Part shown: piece after piece, positions 10,087 through 19,294 of the stretch | Layout: each line of letters opens with the position of its first letter | Position numbering within the stretch: position 1 is the first letter of the stretch | Assembly (NCBI RefSeq): GCF_002813635.1 | Contig: NZ_CP016382.1 | Coordinates: 62,001 to 126,000, forward strand | Source: Spiribacter roseus | GTDB taxonomy: Bacteria; Pseudomonadota; Gammaproteobacteria; Nitrococcales; Nitrococcaceae | Length of the DNA: 64,000 nucleotides | Direction of reading: 5' to 3' | The notes under the pieces: model-generated | Databases searched by the model: none | What the model was told of the DNA's origin: nothing | What the model saw: only the letters and a program-made list of their open reading frames with translations | Program-made: the position numbers and the translations under genes

Positions 10087-10122
10087 CGGGGTGTTCAATA
10101 TCCGGTTGGCAAACGAGCGACC

Positions 10123-10150
10123 ATTATCCGGCCTCGGTCGCAGTCTTCAA
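10123..10150 (-). promoter_or_regulatory. Putative sigma-70 promoter for argS
   Basis: On the minus strand TTGAAG (10145-10150) and GATAAT (10123-10128) are 16 bases apart. The predicted start lies about 30 bases before the argS ATG at 10086. The -35 overlaps the region just before the priA stop, so argS can be expressed apart from priA. Confidence 0.55.
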
Positions 10151-10153
10151 GCG

Positions 10154-12343
10154 CTACAGCGACTCGGCCGGATCGACATCCACCGACCAGCGCACCTGCC
10201 GCGCCTCGGGCAGCCGCCCCAGTGCCGGCAGCCAGCCGCTGAGCACGGCCTGCAGATTGCTACGGCTGTCGGCCAGAAGCATCAGCTGGGCGCGATGGCG
10301 ACCGGCGCGTCGCTCCATGGGTGCGGGAAACGGACCGAGCCGCTCCACCGCGTCGTCGGCGGGGGCCAGTGGCACGGCGGCGCGTAGAAAGGCCAGTGGC
10401 GCGTGACGGTCGGTGGCCTCGGCGCGGATCAGTGCCATCGCCCGCATGGGCGGCAGTCCGGCGGCCTCACGCTCGGCCAGTGCCGTCCGGGCGAACGCCG
10501 GGTAGCCACCGTGCAGCAGCTGCTGGAGCAGCGGGTGCTCCGGGTGATGGGTCTGGATGACCACCTCGCCGGGCCGCTCGGCCCGGCCGGCCCGCCCGGC
10601 GACCTGAATGACCTGCTGGGCGAGCCGCTCAGGCGCCCGAAAATCGGCACCGAACAGGCCCTGGTCGGCGTCAACGATGGCGACCAGCGTCACCGCCGGC
10701 AGATGATGGCCCTTGGCGAGCATCTGGGTGCCCAGGATCAGCCGCGTCTCGCCGGTCTGCGCCCGCTGCATGGCCTGCTCGAAGCTGCCGCGGCGGCGGG
10801 TGCTGTCGCGGTCGATGCGCACCGGGGGGGTATGCGGGAAGGCCTCGGTCAACGCCGCCTCGATCCGCTCGGTACCCAATCCCAGTGCGCGCAGATCGAC
10901 GCTGCCGCAGCTCGGGCAGTGGTGTGGCAGGCGCTGCTCGCGATTGCAGTGATGGCAGTGCAGGCGGCCACGCCCGCGGTGATAGGTATAGCGGGCGTCG
11001 CAGCGATCGCACTCGGCGAGCCAGCCGCATTCATGGCAGATCAGTGTCGGGGCAAAGCCGCGTCGGTTGAGAAATAGCAGGGCCTGACCGCCGGCATCCA
11101 GATGGCTCTGTACCCGGTCGATGAGCGGCTGCGAGAGGCCTTCCCGGGTGGGCTGACCGCGCATGTCCAGCAGCTGCATTGAGGGCGGCCGGGCATGACC
11201 GGCCCGCTGGGTCAACGCATGGTGTTGATAGCGCCCCTGCGCGGCATTCGCGAGGCTTTCCAGCGACGGCGTCGCCGAGCCGAGGACAACGGGGACGTCG
11301 CTGCGGTAGGCGCGCAGCACCGCCAGATCCCGCGCCGAGTAGCGAAACCCCTCCTGTTGCTTGAGCGAGGCGTCGTGCTCTTCATCGATGACGATCAATC
11401 CGGGCCGGGCCAGCGGCACGAATACCGCCGATCGCGTGCCGATGACCACGTCCGCCACGCCTGCCCGCGCCGCCAGCCAGGCATTGAGGCGCTCGCCATC
11501 GGCCTGCCCCGAATGGAGGATGGCGATCCGCCCGCTGAGACGGCTTTGAAAGCGCTGCACGAGCTGAGGGGTCAGGCCGATTTCGGGGACGATGACCAGG
11601 ACCTGCCGCCCGCATTCGAGGGTGCGGGCGATGGCGTCCAGATAGACCTCGGTCTTGCCACTGCCGGTCACGCCGTCGATCAGGATGGCGGCATGCCCGG
11701 CCGTCGGGCGGATGGCGGCGGCGCAGGCCTGCTGCTCGTCATTGAGGGCGGCGCCGGGTTGATCGGCGCGTCCCGGCAACAGGCCGTAGTCGGGGGCGGT
11801 ATCGGTGGCCGCCAGTCCCTGCTCGACCAGACGCCTGAGCACGCTGCGGGCGTCGCCACCGATGCCCGCGAGCTGCACGGGGGTCAGCGTGCCGCTGCGC
11901 TGCAGGGCCTCGAGCAGCTGGCGCTGGCGGGGTGCCCGTCGCGCCCGGGCGTCGGGCTGAGCCGCACGACCCGCGTCGGTCAGGTGCCAGGCGGTGGACT
12001 GGCCGGGCGTCGCCGGATCGCCACGGCGCAGCCGTGTCGGCAGGGCGGTGAGATAGGCCTCGCCCGGCGGGTGGTGATAATAGCGGGCGGCCCATTCGAT
12101 CAGGGCCATGGTGGCGGGATCGAGCAGCGGCGTCGGGTCGATGACATCGATGATCGGTCGCAGCCGGTCGGCGGCCAGATCGCTGGCGGTGGGGCCGGCG
12201 GTGACGATCCCCACCCGCTCGCGGCGCCCCAGCGGAACCCGGACACGGGCGCCCACGGCCGGCGCGGGACCGTTGGCGGGGGGTAGGTAGTCGAGGGCCT
12301 CAGTGAAGGGCCCCGCCACCGCGACTCGGATGATATCGGTCAT
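10154..12343 (-). CDS. priA: Primosomal replication restart helicase PriA
   Basis: A 729-residue superfamily 2 helicase. The N-terminal 3'-DNA-binding domain (DYLPP, residues 18-22) and a winged helix precede Walker A GVTGSGKT at 224-231 and a DEEH box. Eight zinc-site cysteines are in pairs (CHEC, CDRC, CHHC, CPSC) within the helicase lobe. PriA reloads DnaB at stalled forks. I start at ATG 12343, where the canonical N-terminus begins (MTDIIRVAV); an in-frame GTG at 12394 would add 17 low-complexity residues. Neither has a good Shine-Dalgarno sequence, so coupling to the upstream gene is possible. Confidence 0.95.
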   Translation of the reverse strand: MTDIIRVAVAGPFTEALDYLPPANGPAPAVGARVRVPLGRRERVGIVTAGPTASDLAADRLRPIIDVIDPTPLLDPATMALIEWAARYYHHPPGEAYLTALPTRLRRGDPATPGQSTAWHLTDAGRAAQPDARARRAPRQRQLLEALQRSGTLTPVQLAGIGGDARSVLRRLVEQGLAATDTAPDYGLLPGRADQPGAALNDEQQACAAAIRPTAGHAAILIDGVTGSGKTEVYLDAIARTLECGRQVLVIVPEIGLTPQLVQRFQSRLSGRIAILHSGQADGERLNAWLAARAGVADVVIGTRSAVFVPLARPGLIVIDEEHDASLKQQEGFRYSARDLAVLRAYRSDVPVVLGSATPSLESLANAAQGRYQHHALTQRAGHARPPSMQLLDMRGQPTREGLSQPLIDRVQSHLDAGGQALLFLNRRGFAPTLICHECGWLAECDRCDARYTYHRGRGRLHCHHCNREQRLPHHCPSCGSVDLRALGLGTERIEAALTEAFPHTPPVRIDRDSTRRRGSFEQAMQRAQTGETRLILGTQMLAKGHHLPAVTLVAIVDADQGLFGADFRAPERLAQQVIQVAGRAGRAERPGEVVIQTHHPEHPLLQQLLHGGYPAFARTALAEREAAGLPPMRAMALIRAEATDRHAPLAFLRAAVPLAPADDAVERLGPFPAPMERRAGRHRAQLMLLADSRSNLQAVLSGWLPALGRLPEARQVRWSVDVDPAESL

Positions 12344-12400
12344 GGGCGGGGCGGACGTCGTCGGACCGCCGGGGCCGGCAGCCCCGACGGCCACGGGGCG

Positions 12401-12814
12401 CTAGCGCATCTGGATGCCGCCGCCCGGCATGCCGCCACCGGCACCCGGGGCACCCCCGCCGCCCATCTGATCGGGCGTCATGATGCGTGACGCCTGCTCA
12501 CGCTGCATCTCCTTGAGCTGCTCCATGGTCTGCTCCAGCGCTGCCTGGGCGGCGGGCGGGAAAGCATTCATGGCCTCCTCGAGGCTGTTGGCCTCGAGCT
12601 CAAAGTTGAGCGGCAGGGCACCGGCCGGTGTCATGACCTGGGTGCTGCCCAGGTAGAGCACCGGCCGGCTGTCGTCCGGCTTCCCGTCGCGGGTGACCGG
12701 ACTCAGCCGCTGGATGCTGCCGACCTGACGATCGGTGAAGTTTTCTTCCTGGTACAGCCCGTCCGCATTCAGCGTGAGCTGGTCCAGGGTGTCCGCGTTT
12801 TCGGCATCCGTCAT
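12401..12814 (-). CDS. Conserved protein of unknown function between pntB and priA
   Basis: 137 residues. I do not recognise a named function. It is soluble, with no signal peptide or membrane segment. Residues 1-75 look like a small beta-rich domain (LYQEENFTDRQVGSIQRL, then PVLYLGSTQVMTPAGALPL). Residues 80-110 form an acidic then charged helix (SLEEAMNAFPPAAQAALEQ). The last ~25 residues are Gly/Met/Pro-rich and likely disordered. It lies 17 bp after pntB, in frame with normal codon use, so it is a real gene. The link to either transhydrogenase or PriA is positional only. Confidence 0.8.
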   Translation of the reverse strand: MTDAENADTLDQLTLNADGLYQEENFTDRQVGSIQRLSPVTRDGKPDDSRPVLYLGSTQVMTPAGALPLNFELEANSLEEAMNAFPPAAQAALEQTMEQLKEMQREQASRIMTPDQMGGGGAPGAGGGMPGGGIQMR

Positions 12815-12831
12815 GTTGACTCCTTTTGCCG

Positions 12832-14325
12832 TTACAGGCCCTTGACGGCCTGAACCATGCCACCGGCGACCTTCTGACCGTCGCCGAACACCATGCGTGT
12901 GTTCTCGCCGTAGAACAGATGGTTCTCGACGCCCGAGAAGCCGGCGCCACCGCCGCGCTTGATGACCATCACGTTTTCGGCCTCGTCGACGTTGAGGATC
13001 GGCATGCCGTAAATCGGGCTCGACGGATCGTCCCGCGCCGCCGGGTTGACGACGTCGTTGGCGCCGATCACCACGGCGACATCGGTCATGGCGAACTCTT
13101 CGTTGATGTCTTCCATGTCGAAGATCATGTCATAGGGCACACCGGCCTCAGCGAGCAGAACGTTCATGTGACCCGGCATACGTCCGGCCACGGGGTGGAT
13201 GGCGAACTTGACCTCAACCCCCCGGTCCTGCAGCAGCTCGACGAACTCCCAGATCTTGTGCTGCGCCTGGGCCACCGCCATGCCATAACCGGGCACGATG
13301 ATCACGCGCTCGGCGTAGGCCATCATGATGCCGGCGTCCTCGGCCGAGATGTCCTTCATCTCGCCCGCGGGGCCTTCGCTGCTCGCCCCTTCGCTGCTGC
13401 CCCAGCCGGCGAACAGGACGTTGGTGAGCGGACGGTTCATGGCCTTGGCCATGAGCTGCGTGAGCAGCGTACCGGCGGCACCCACCACCGTACCGGCGAT
13501 GATCATGGCCGGGTTGCCGATGGCATAGCCCTCAAAGCCCACGGCCAGACCGGTCAGGGCGTTGAACAGTGAGATGATCACCGGCATGTCGGCGCCGCCG
13601 ATCGGTACCGCGACGAACACGCCGAACAGCAGGCCGAGGGCAAAGAACACCGCCACCACCAGCGCGCTGTCGGTGAAGAAGGTCAGAATGCCGAACAGCA
13701 CCGCCAGGGCGAACACCACAATGTTGACGATCTGCTGGCCGGGGACCAGCTGGCTGCGCTTCATGCGGCCGTCAAGCTTGGCCCAGGCGATCAGCGATCC
13801 TGAGAACGCCACCGTGCCGATGAACGCACCCAGAATCGCCAGGATGGCGACGTCGGCCCCGAGGGCACCGGCGATGCCGACGCTGCCGGCGCCTTCCGCG
13901 CGCAGGGCGGCGGTGGCCGCCTGAACGCTGATGTCGGCATCGGCGGCCAGCGCCTCGGCCCGTACCTGGAGGTCATTGGGCAGGGTGCGCAGGGCGCGCA
14001 GCATCTCGACCGCGGCGATGGCGGCGGCGGCGCCACCACCCATGCCGTTGTAGAGCGCGACCATCTGGGGCATCTCGGTCATGCCCACACGACGCCCCGA
14101 CCACCACGCGAGCCCACCGGCGGCGGCGATCGCGATCACGATCAGGACATAATTGGTCAGCCCATGCACCGCCGGGTGCAGGAAGGTGACCAGGGTGGCC
14201 AGCACCATGCCGGCGCCGGCCCACATGATGCCCTTGCGGGCGGTCCGCGGGGAGCTCATGGCCTTGAGGCCAAGAATGAAGAGGACCGCCGCGAGGAGGT
14301 AACTCAGCTGGACAACAAAGTTCAT
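12832..14325 (-). CDS. pntB: NAD(P) transhydrogenase subunit beta
   Basis: A 497-residue protein. The first ~280 residues are the dII membrane domain with about nine helices; residues ~310-497 are the dIII NADP(H)-binding domain, including VIIVPGYGMAVAQAQHKIWE and VVIGANDVVNPAA. With PntA1 and PntA2 it forms the proton-translocating transhydrogenase that uses the proton gradient to make NADPH from NADH. It overlaps pntA2 by four bases (ATGA). Confidence 0.97.
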   Translation of the reverse strand: MNFVVQLSYLLAAVLFILGLKAMSSPRTARKGIMWAGAGMVLATLVTFLHPAVHGLTNYVLIVIAIAAAGGLAWWSGRRVGMTEMPQMVALYNGMGGGAAAAIAAVEMLRALRTLPNDLQVRAEALAADADISVQAATAALRAEGAGSVGIAGALGADVAILAILGAFIGTVAFSGSLIAWAKLDGRMKRSQLVPGQQIVNIVVFALAVLFGILTFFTDSALVVAVFFALGLLFGVFVAVPIGGADMPVIISLFNALTGLAVGFEGYAIGNPAMIIAGTVVGAAGTLLTQLMAKAMNRPLTNVLFAGWGSSEGASSEGPAGEMKDISAEDAGIMMAYAERVIIVPGYGMAVAQAQHKIWEFVELLQDRGVEVKFAIHPVAGRMPGHMNVLLAEAGVPYDMIFDMEDINEEFAMTDVAVVIGANDVVNPAARDDPSSPIYGMPILNVDEAENVMVIKRGGGAGFSGVENHLFYGENTRMVFGDGQKVAGGMVQAVKGL

Positions 14326-14629
14326 TCCTCGGCCCCCTTCTTCTGCTCATCCTTGCTCTTGAACATCTCGAGCATGCGCTCGGTGACGACATAGCCGCCC
14401 ACGGCGTTACCCGCGGCGAGCAGCACCGCGATGAAGCCGATGATCTGCTCGGTCACCGTCCCGGCATGGCCGAGCACCACCATGGCGCCCACCACCACGA
14501 TGCCGTGGACAAAGTTGGAGCCGGACATCAGCGGCGTATGCAGGATGACCGGCACACGGCTGATGACCTCGAAGCCGGCGAACGCCGCCAGCATGAATAT
14601 GTAGATTGCGACAAATCCTTCGATCGCCA

Positions 14630-14630
<1 letters not shown>
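14322..14630 (-). CDS. pntA2: NAD(P) transhydrogenase subunit alpha part 2 (membrane segment)
   Basis: A 102-residue protein that corresponds to the C-terminal membrane part of E. coli PntA, with three to four helices (YIFMLAAFAGFEVISRVP, then HGIVVVGAMVVLGHAG). The separation from the NAD-binding part is real: it has its own AAGGAG and a one-base TAATG overlap with the pntA1 stop. This is the three-subunit form known from Rhodospirillum rubrum. Confidence 0.94.
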
Positions 14631-15760
<1,130 letters not shown>

Positions 15761-15969
15761 CGAGTTAACTCCTGTCCTTTGGCGGTCCACTTGAACCGTC
15801 GAACCCGCGATTCTACAACATCTTTGCGGCTAAACACCCCCACGCCCATCGGGGTATCCCGGAACCGCCACGGTAATCAAGCAGTCATACTTGCACAGTA
15901 ACGTCAAGCATCGGATGATCGAAGTCAGTCATTCAGGTGCGGTGACGCGCGTGACAAGGGGACCCTGGC
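15761..15969. promoter_or_regulatory. Divergent intergenic region pntA1 / HNH gene
   Basis: 209 bases without a gene. A minus-strand TAGAAT (complement at 15810-15815), about 50 bases before pntA1, could be a -10 element but has no convincing -35. No operator, riboswitch or terminator is recognised. Confidence 0.3.
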
Positions 15970-16572
15970 GTGATCAGCTTGCAGCAGCCCATCCTCCGGA
16001 CCGATGTCTCCGGCATGCCACTGGAGTGGATGACCTACCAGGCGGCGGTCCGCCTCTACCACCTCGACCAGGTGGCCTATACCTGCGGCCACACCCTCTA
16101 CCGGGTCCACGGCGGCTACAGCGCCCGGACCGGTCTACGCAGCGTGGTCGACGTCAACTCGATCATCGCGACCGCAGGGGCGATGCAGGCGAGCCTCAAG
16201 GATCACGCCGCCTATCGACCGCCCCTGAATAACGCCACGCTGTTCCGCCGGGACGATCATCTGTGCCTGTACTGCGGCGAGCGCCGGCCGGTCCGCGAGC
16301 TCTCCCGCGATCACATCAAGCCGATCAGTCGCGGGGGCATCGACACCTGGACCAATGTGGTTACGGCCTGCAAGCGCTGTAACAACCTCAAGGGCAACCG
16401 CACGCCGGAGCAGGCCGGCATGCAGCTGCTGGCGGTGCCGTTCGCCCCCACCCATGCCGAGTATGTCTATCTGCAGGGGCGACGCATTCTGGCCGATCAG
16501 ATGGCCTTCCTGCGTGCGCACTTCCCGCGTCGCAGTCCGCTGCGCGAGCGGTTGGCCGCAAGCCCCAGCTAG
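15970..16572 (+). CDS. HNH endonuclease family protein
   Basis: 200 residues from a GTG with AAGGGGA upstream. The C-terminal half is a typical zinc-bound HNH (beta-beta-alpha metal) domain: Cys99 and Cys102 (CLYC), Asp114-His115 (RDHI), Asn129 and Cys134/Cys137 (CKRC). The N-terminal ~90 residues are conserved-looking but unassigned. No restriction methylase, phage or toxin gene is next to it, and base composition matches its neighbours, so it looks like a resident gene rather than an island remnant. Similar solitary HNH proteins are widespread in proteobacteria; their role is not established. Confidence 0.85.
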   Translation: MISLQQPILRTDVSGMPLEWMTYQAAVRLYHLDQVAYTCGHTLYRVHGGYSARTGLRSVVDVNSIIATAGAMQASLKDHAAYRPPLNNATLFRRDDHLCLYCGERRPVRELSRDHIKPISRGGIDTWTNVVTACKRCNNLKGNRTPEQAGMQLLAVPFAPTHAEYVYLQGRRILADQMAFLRAHFPRRSPLRERLAASPS

Positions 16573-16575
16573 CCG

Positions 16576-17358
16576 TTACTCGCCGGGCAGGCGGCCCATT
16601 TCCTCGAAAAAGTCGGAGTAGGCGTCGTCCTCCAGGGACACGTCGCCGTCAACGACCTGCGAGCGTCGGTACTGGCGATAGGCCGAGCGTGTGAAGACGT
16701 ACGGGTCAACCGCGGCGTCATCGCGGAAGCGGGCCGCCCCCGCCATCCGGGCGCGGGTGTTGACGATCTCGAGGGCGGTCAGTGCGCCGAAGGTCACCGT
16801 ATCCAGGGTCACGTAGGTGATCACGTTGGTGTAATAGGCCACCGGGTACTGGGTGACGTCGCGGGTGTCAGAGGGACCGAACAGCGGCAGCACCAGATAG
16901 GGGCCGGCATCGACGCCCCAGACGCCCAGGGTCTGGCCAAAGTCCTCGGCGCGGCCCTCGATGCCCAGCCAGGCCTGCGCCGGGTCGAACAGTCCCAGCA
17001 GCCCCACTGTGGTGTTCACCACAAACCGGACACTCTCGCGACCGGCATCCCCCGCCTTGCCCTGAAGCAGGTCATTGAGGATGTAGCCCGGCGCCTCGAG
17101 GTTGGTGAAAAAGTTGTCAACGCTGTCCCGCACGCCCTCACTGGTGATGCGCGTCCAGCCCTCACTGGCGGGCTCGAGGGCGTAGGTGTCGACGCCCTCG
17201 TTGAAGTCGTAGACACCCCGGTTGAACCCCTCAATGGGGTCATTGGCCGAGTTGCTGCCGGTGCTGGCGCAGCCGCTCACCACCAGGGTGATCAGAAGCA
17301 GGGCGACCAGCCGGAGGATGCCGGCGGGCGGGTGGTTCGGATGATGCTGCCGGGTCAC
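16576..17358 (-). CDS. mlaA: MlaA (VacJ) family outer-membrane lipoprotein
   Basis: 260 residues from a GTG at 17358, five bases after the stop of the upstream gene and with GGAG upstream; the longer frame to 17427 would overlap that gene. A lipoprotein signal ends in the lipobox VSGC with Cys30 as lipidated residue. The body has the MlaA features NDPIEGFNRGVYDFNE and PYLVLPLFGPSDTRD. MlaA sits with a porin in the outer membrane and removes misplaced phospholipid to the MlaC/MlaFEDB pathway. No other mla gene is in the window. Confidence 0.93.
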   Translation of the reverse strand: MTRQHHPNHPPAGILRLVALLLITLVVSGCASTGSNSANDPIEGFNRGVYDFNEGVDTYALEPASEGWTRITSEGVRDSVDNFFTNLEAPGYILNDLLQGKAGDAGRESVRFVVNTTVGLLGLFDPAQAWLGIEGRAEDFGQTLGVWGVDAGPYLVLPLFGPSDTRDVTQYPVAYYTNVITYVTLDTVTFGALTALEIVNTRARMAGAARFRDDAAVDPYVFTRSAYRQYRRSQVVDGDVSLEDDAYSDFFEEMGRLPGE

Positions 17359-17362
17359 TGAA

Positions 17363-18376
17363 TTACTCCGGTGCCGCTTCAAAGGAGTCGTAGAACAGCC
17401 GGTCCGAGGGCAGCCCCGCCGCCGCAAAGGCCTCGCGGGCGGCGTTGATCATCGGCGGCGGTCCGCTCATATAGACATCGAAGCCGCTCAGATCCGGGTG
17501 ATCGCGCACCACCTGCTCATGGACAAAGCCGGTGGCGCCGCGCCACTCATCGGCGGGTTCCGGATCGGAGAGCACCGGGGTGTAGGCGATGTTCGCAGCC
17601 TGCCCGGCCCACTGGCGCGGCAGCGAATCGAGATAGAGATCGGCCGGCCGGCGGGCCCCCCAATAGATATGCATGGGCCGCTTGAGGCCCAGGTGCAGGG
17701 CCTGTTCCATGATGCCCTTGACCGGGGCAAAGCCGGTGCCGCCACCCATCAGGATCATGGGGCGATCGCTGTCGTCGCGGAGAAAGAAATTGCCCAGCGG
17801 GCCTTCAAAACGAAGCAGCGCCCCTTCCTTGAGGTCATTGAATACATGCCCCGAGAATACGCCCCCCGGCAGGTGGCGGATATGCAGCTCGAGCAGATCG
17901 TCGTCGTAGGGGGTGTTGGCCAGCGAAAAGCTGCGCCGCTGGCCGCCCCGCAGCAGAAAGTCGATGTACTGCCCGGGCAGGAATGCCAGGCGCTTGTCCC
18001 GCGGCAACTTGAGAAACAGCCGGCGCACGTCCGGCGCGCATTCCTCGATGGCCTCCACCCGGGCCGGCAGGCGCTGGGGGCGGATATCGCCGGCCTCGCG
18101 GACTTCCTTCACCCGTATCACCAGATCGCTGGCCGGTCGGGCCTGACAGAACAGCGCCTTGCCCGACTCATCCTGGTCGGCGTCGATGGCCGGGGGCAGC
18201 CCGTCGGGATAGGCGATCCGTCCTTCGACCACATCGCCCATGCAGGTCCCGCAGGTGCCGCCGCGGCAGCTGTAGGGCAGCATGAGCCCGGCGCGCAGGG
18301 CGGCATCGATGACACTCTCGCCATCATCCACGTCAAAGGCGTGATCGCTGTCGGCGATGCGGACCTGGTAGCTCAT
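17363..18376 (-). CDS. Ferredoxin-type NAD(P)H-flavin oxidoreductase (CDP-6-deoxy-glucoseen reductase-like)
   Basis: 337 residues in three modules: an N-terminal plant-type [2Fe-2S] ferredoxin with cysteines 37, 42, 45 and 77; a ferredoxin-reductase FAD domain at about 100-200 (RRSFSLANTP); and a C-terminal NAD-binding domain (MILMGGGTGFAPVKGI and a final MSGPPPM). Such proteins transfer electrons from NAD(P)H to a partner oxygenase or reductase. Gammaproteobacterial copies are often called CDP-6-deoxy-delta-3,4-glucoseen reductase, but no deoxysugar genes are nearby, so the electron acceptor is unknown. Confidence 0.88.
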   Translation of the reverse strand: MSYQVRIADSDHAFDVDDGESVIDAALRAGLMLPYSCRGGTCGTCMGDVVEGRIAYPDGLPPAIDADQDESGKALFCQARPASDLVIRVKEVREAGDIRPQRLPARVEAIEECAPDVRRLFLKLPRDKRLAFLPGQYIDFLLRGGQRRSFSLANTPYDDDLLELHIRHLPGGVFSGHVFNDLKEGALLRFEGPLGNFFLRDDSDRPMILMGGGTGFAPVKGIMEQALHLGLKRPMHIYWGARRPADLYLDSLPRQWAGQAANIAYTPVLSDPEPADEWRGATGFVHEQVVRDHPDLSGFDVYMSGPPPMINAAREAFAAAGLPSDRLFYDSFEAAPE

Positions 18377-18443
18377 CGGTTGTCTCCCTCAGTCAGCGGG
18401 TCGTGGCTTGTGGCAGGACAGACATTGACGGTGCCGGTCACGT

Positions 18444-19214
18444 TCACGCCGGCGTGAACTCCGCCAGCACAGGGGCATGGTCCGAGGGCCTTTCCCAGCG
18501 CCGGGGGTCGAGGTCCACCGCGCTGGCGGTCAGGCGCCGGGTGAGGGCGGGGCTGGTCAGGATCAGGTCGATGCGCAGACCGCGATTGCGCTTGAAGTTG
18601 TTGACCCGGTAGTCGAACCACGAAAAGCGGTCAGCCGGCTGCTCGAAGCGTCGGAAGCTGTCGCTGAAGCCCAGTGCGGTGATGGCCGACAGGGCATCGC
18701 GCTCGGCATCGGAGCAGAGGATCTTCCCCGCCCACTCCTCGGGATCGTGGACATCGGCATCCGCCGGCGCGATATTGAAATCGCCCACCACCGCCACCTG
18801 GTCGTGGCGGCTCAGCTCGTCCTGCAGCCAGCCGCGCAGATGCGCGAGCCACTCCAGCTTGTACTGGTATTTGTCGTCGCCCACCGCCTTGCCGTTGGGC
18901 ACATACAGGTTGATGAAGCGCACGCCATCGACCGTGGCGGCCAGCACCCGGCGCTGCGGGTCCTCGAAACCGGGGATGTCGAGGCTGACCGCCTCAAGCG
19001 GCGCGCGTGCGAGCACCGCCACGCCGTTGTAGGTTTTCTGGCCCGAGTAGGCCACCTCGTAGCCGGCCTCGCGTATCGCCTCCACCGGGAATCGCTCGTC
19101 GGGCAGCTTGGTCTCCTGCAGCCCCAGAATGTCGGGGCCGGCGGTCTCGAGCCAGTCGAGGACATGGGGCAGGCGGACGTTGAGCGAATTGACGTTCCAG
19201 GACGCGATCTTCAC
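18444..19214 (-). CDS. xthA: Exodeoxyribonuclease III
   Basis: 256 residues of the EEP nuclease family. It begins with MKIASWNVNSLNVRLPHVL, contains LGLQETKL (metal-binding Glu), the VVGDFNIAPADADVHD catalytic region and ends with the SDHAPVLAEF active-site motif. ExoIII is a 3'-5' exonuclease and AP endonuclease in base excision repair. It is slightly shorter than the 268-residue E. coli enzyme. Confidence 0.95.
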   Translation of the reverse strand: MKIASWNVNSLNVRLPHVLDWLETAGPDILGLQETKLPDERFPVEAIREAGYEVAYSGQKTYNGVAVLARAPLEAVSLDIPGFEDPQRRVLAATVDGVRFINLYVPNGKAVGDDKYQYKLEWLAHLRGWLQDELSRHDQVAVVGDFNIAPADADVHDPEEWAGKILCSDAERDALSAITALGFSDSFRRFEQPADRFSWFDYRVNNFKRNRGLRIDLILTSPALTRRLTASAVDLDPRRWERPSDHAPVLAEFTPA

Positions 19215-19247
19215 CGAGGACTCCGGGCAGCGTGTTGGCAGACGTGC

Positions 19248-19253
19248 AGTATA
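19248..19253 (-). promoter_or_regulatory. Putative -10 element upstream of xthA
   Basis: TATACT on the minus strand about 35 bases before the xthA start. The -35 is not convincing (TGCACG at 16 bases). The rest of the 80-base gap has no recognised feature. Confidence 0.35.
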
Positions 19254-19294
19254 CGCTGAGGCCGTCGTCCGTGCAGTGTCGGGATGATCATCGG

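Noticed and set aside
8122-10242. 706-codon plus-strand open frame
   Set aside because: Antisense of argS and the SPOR gene; no family features.
15841-15875. Possible terminator hairpin (CCCCCACGCCCATCGGGG region)
   Set aside because: Imperfect stem, no T tract, and placed upstream of two divergent genes where no transcript ends.
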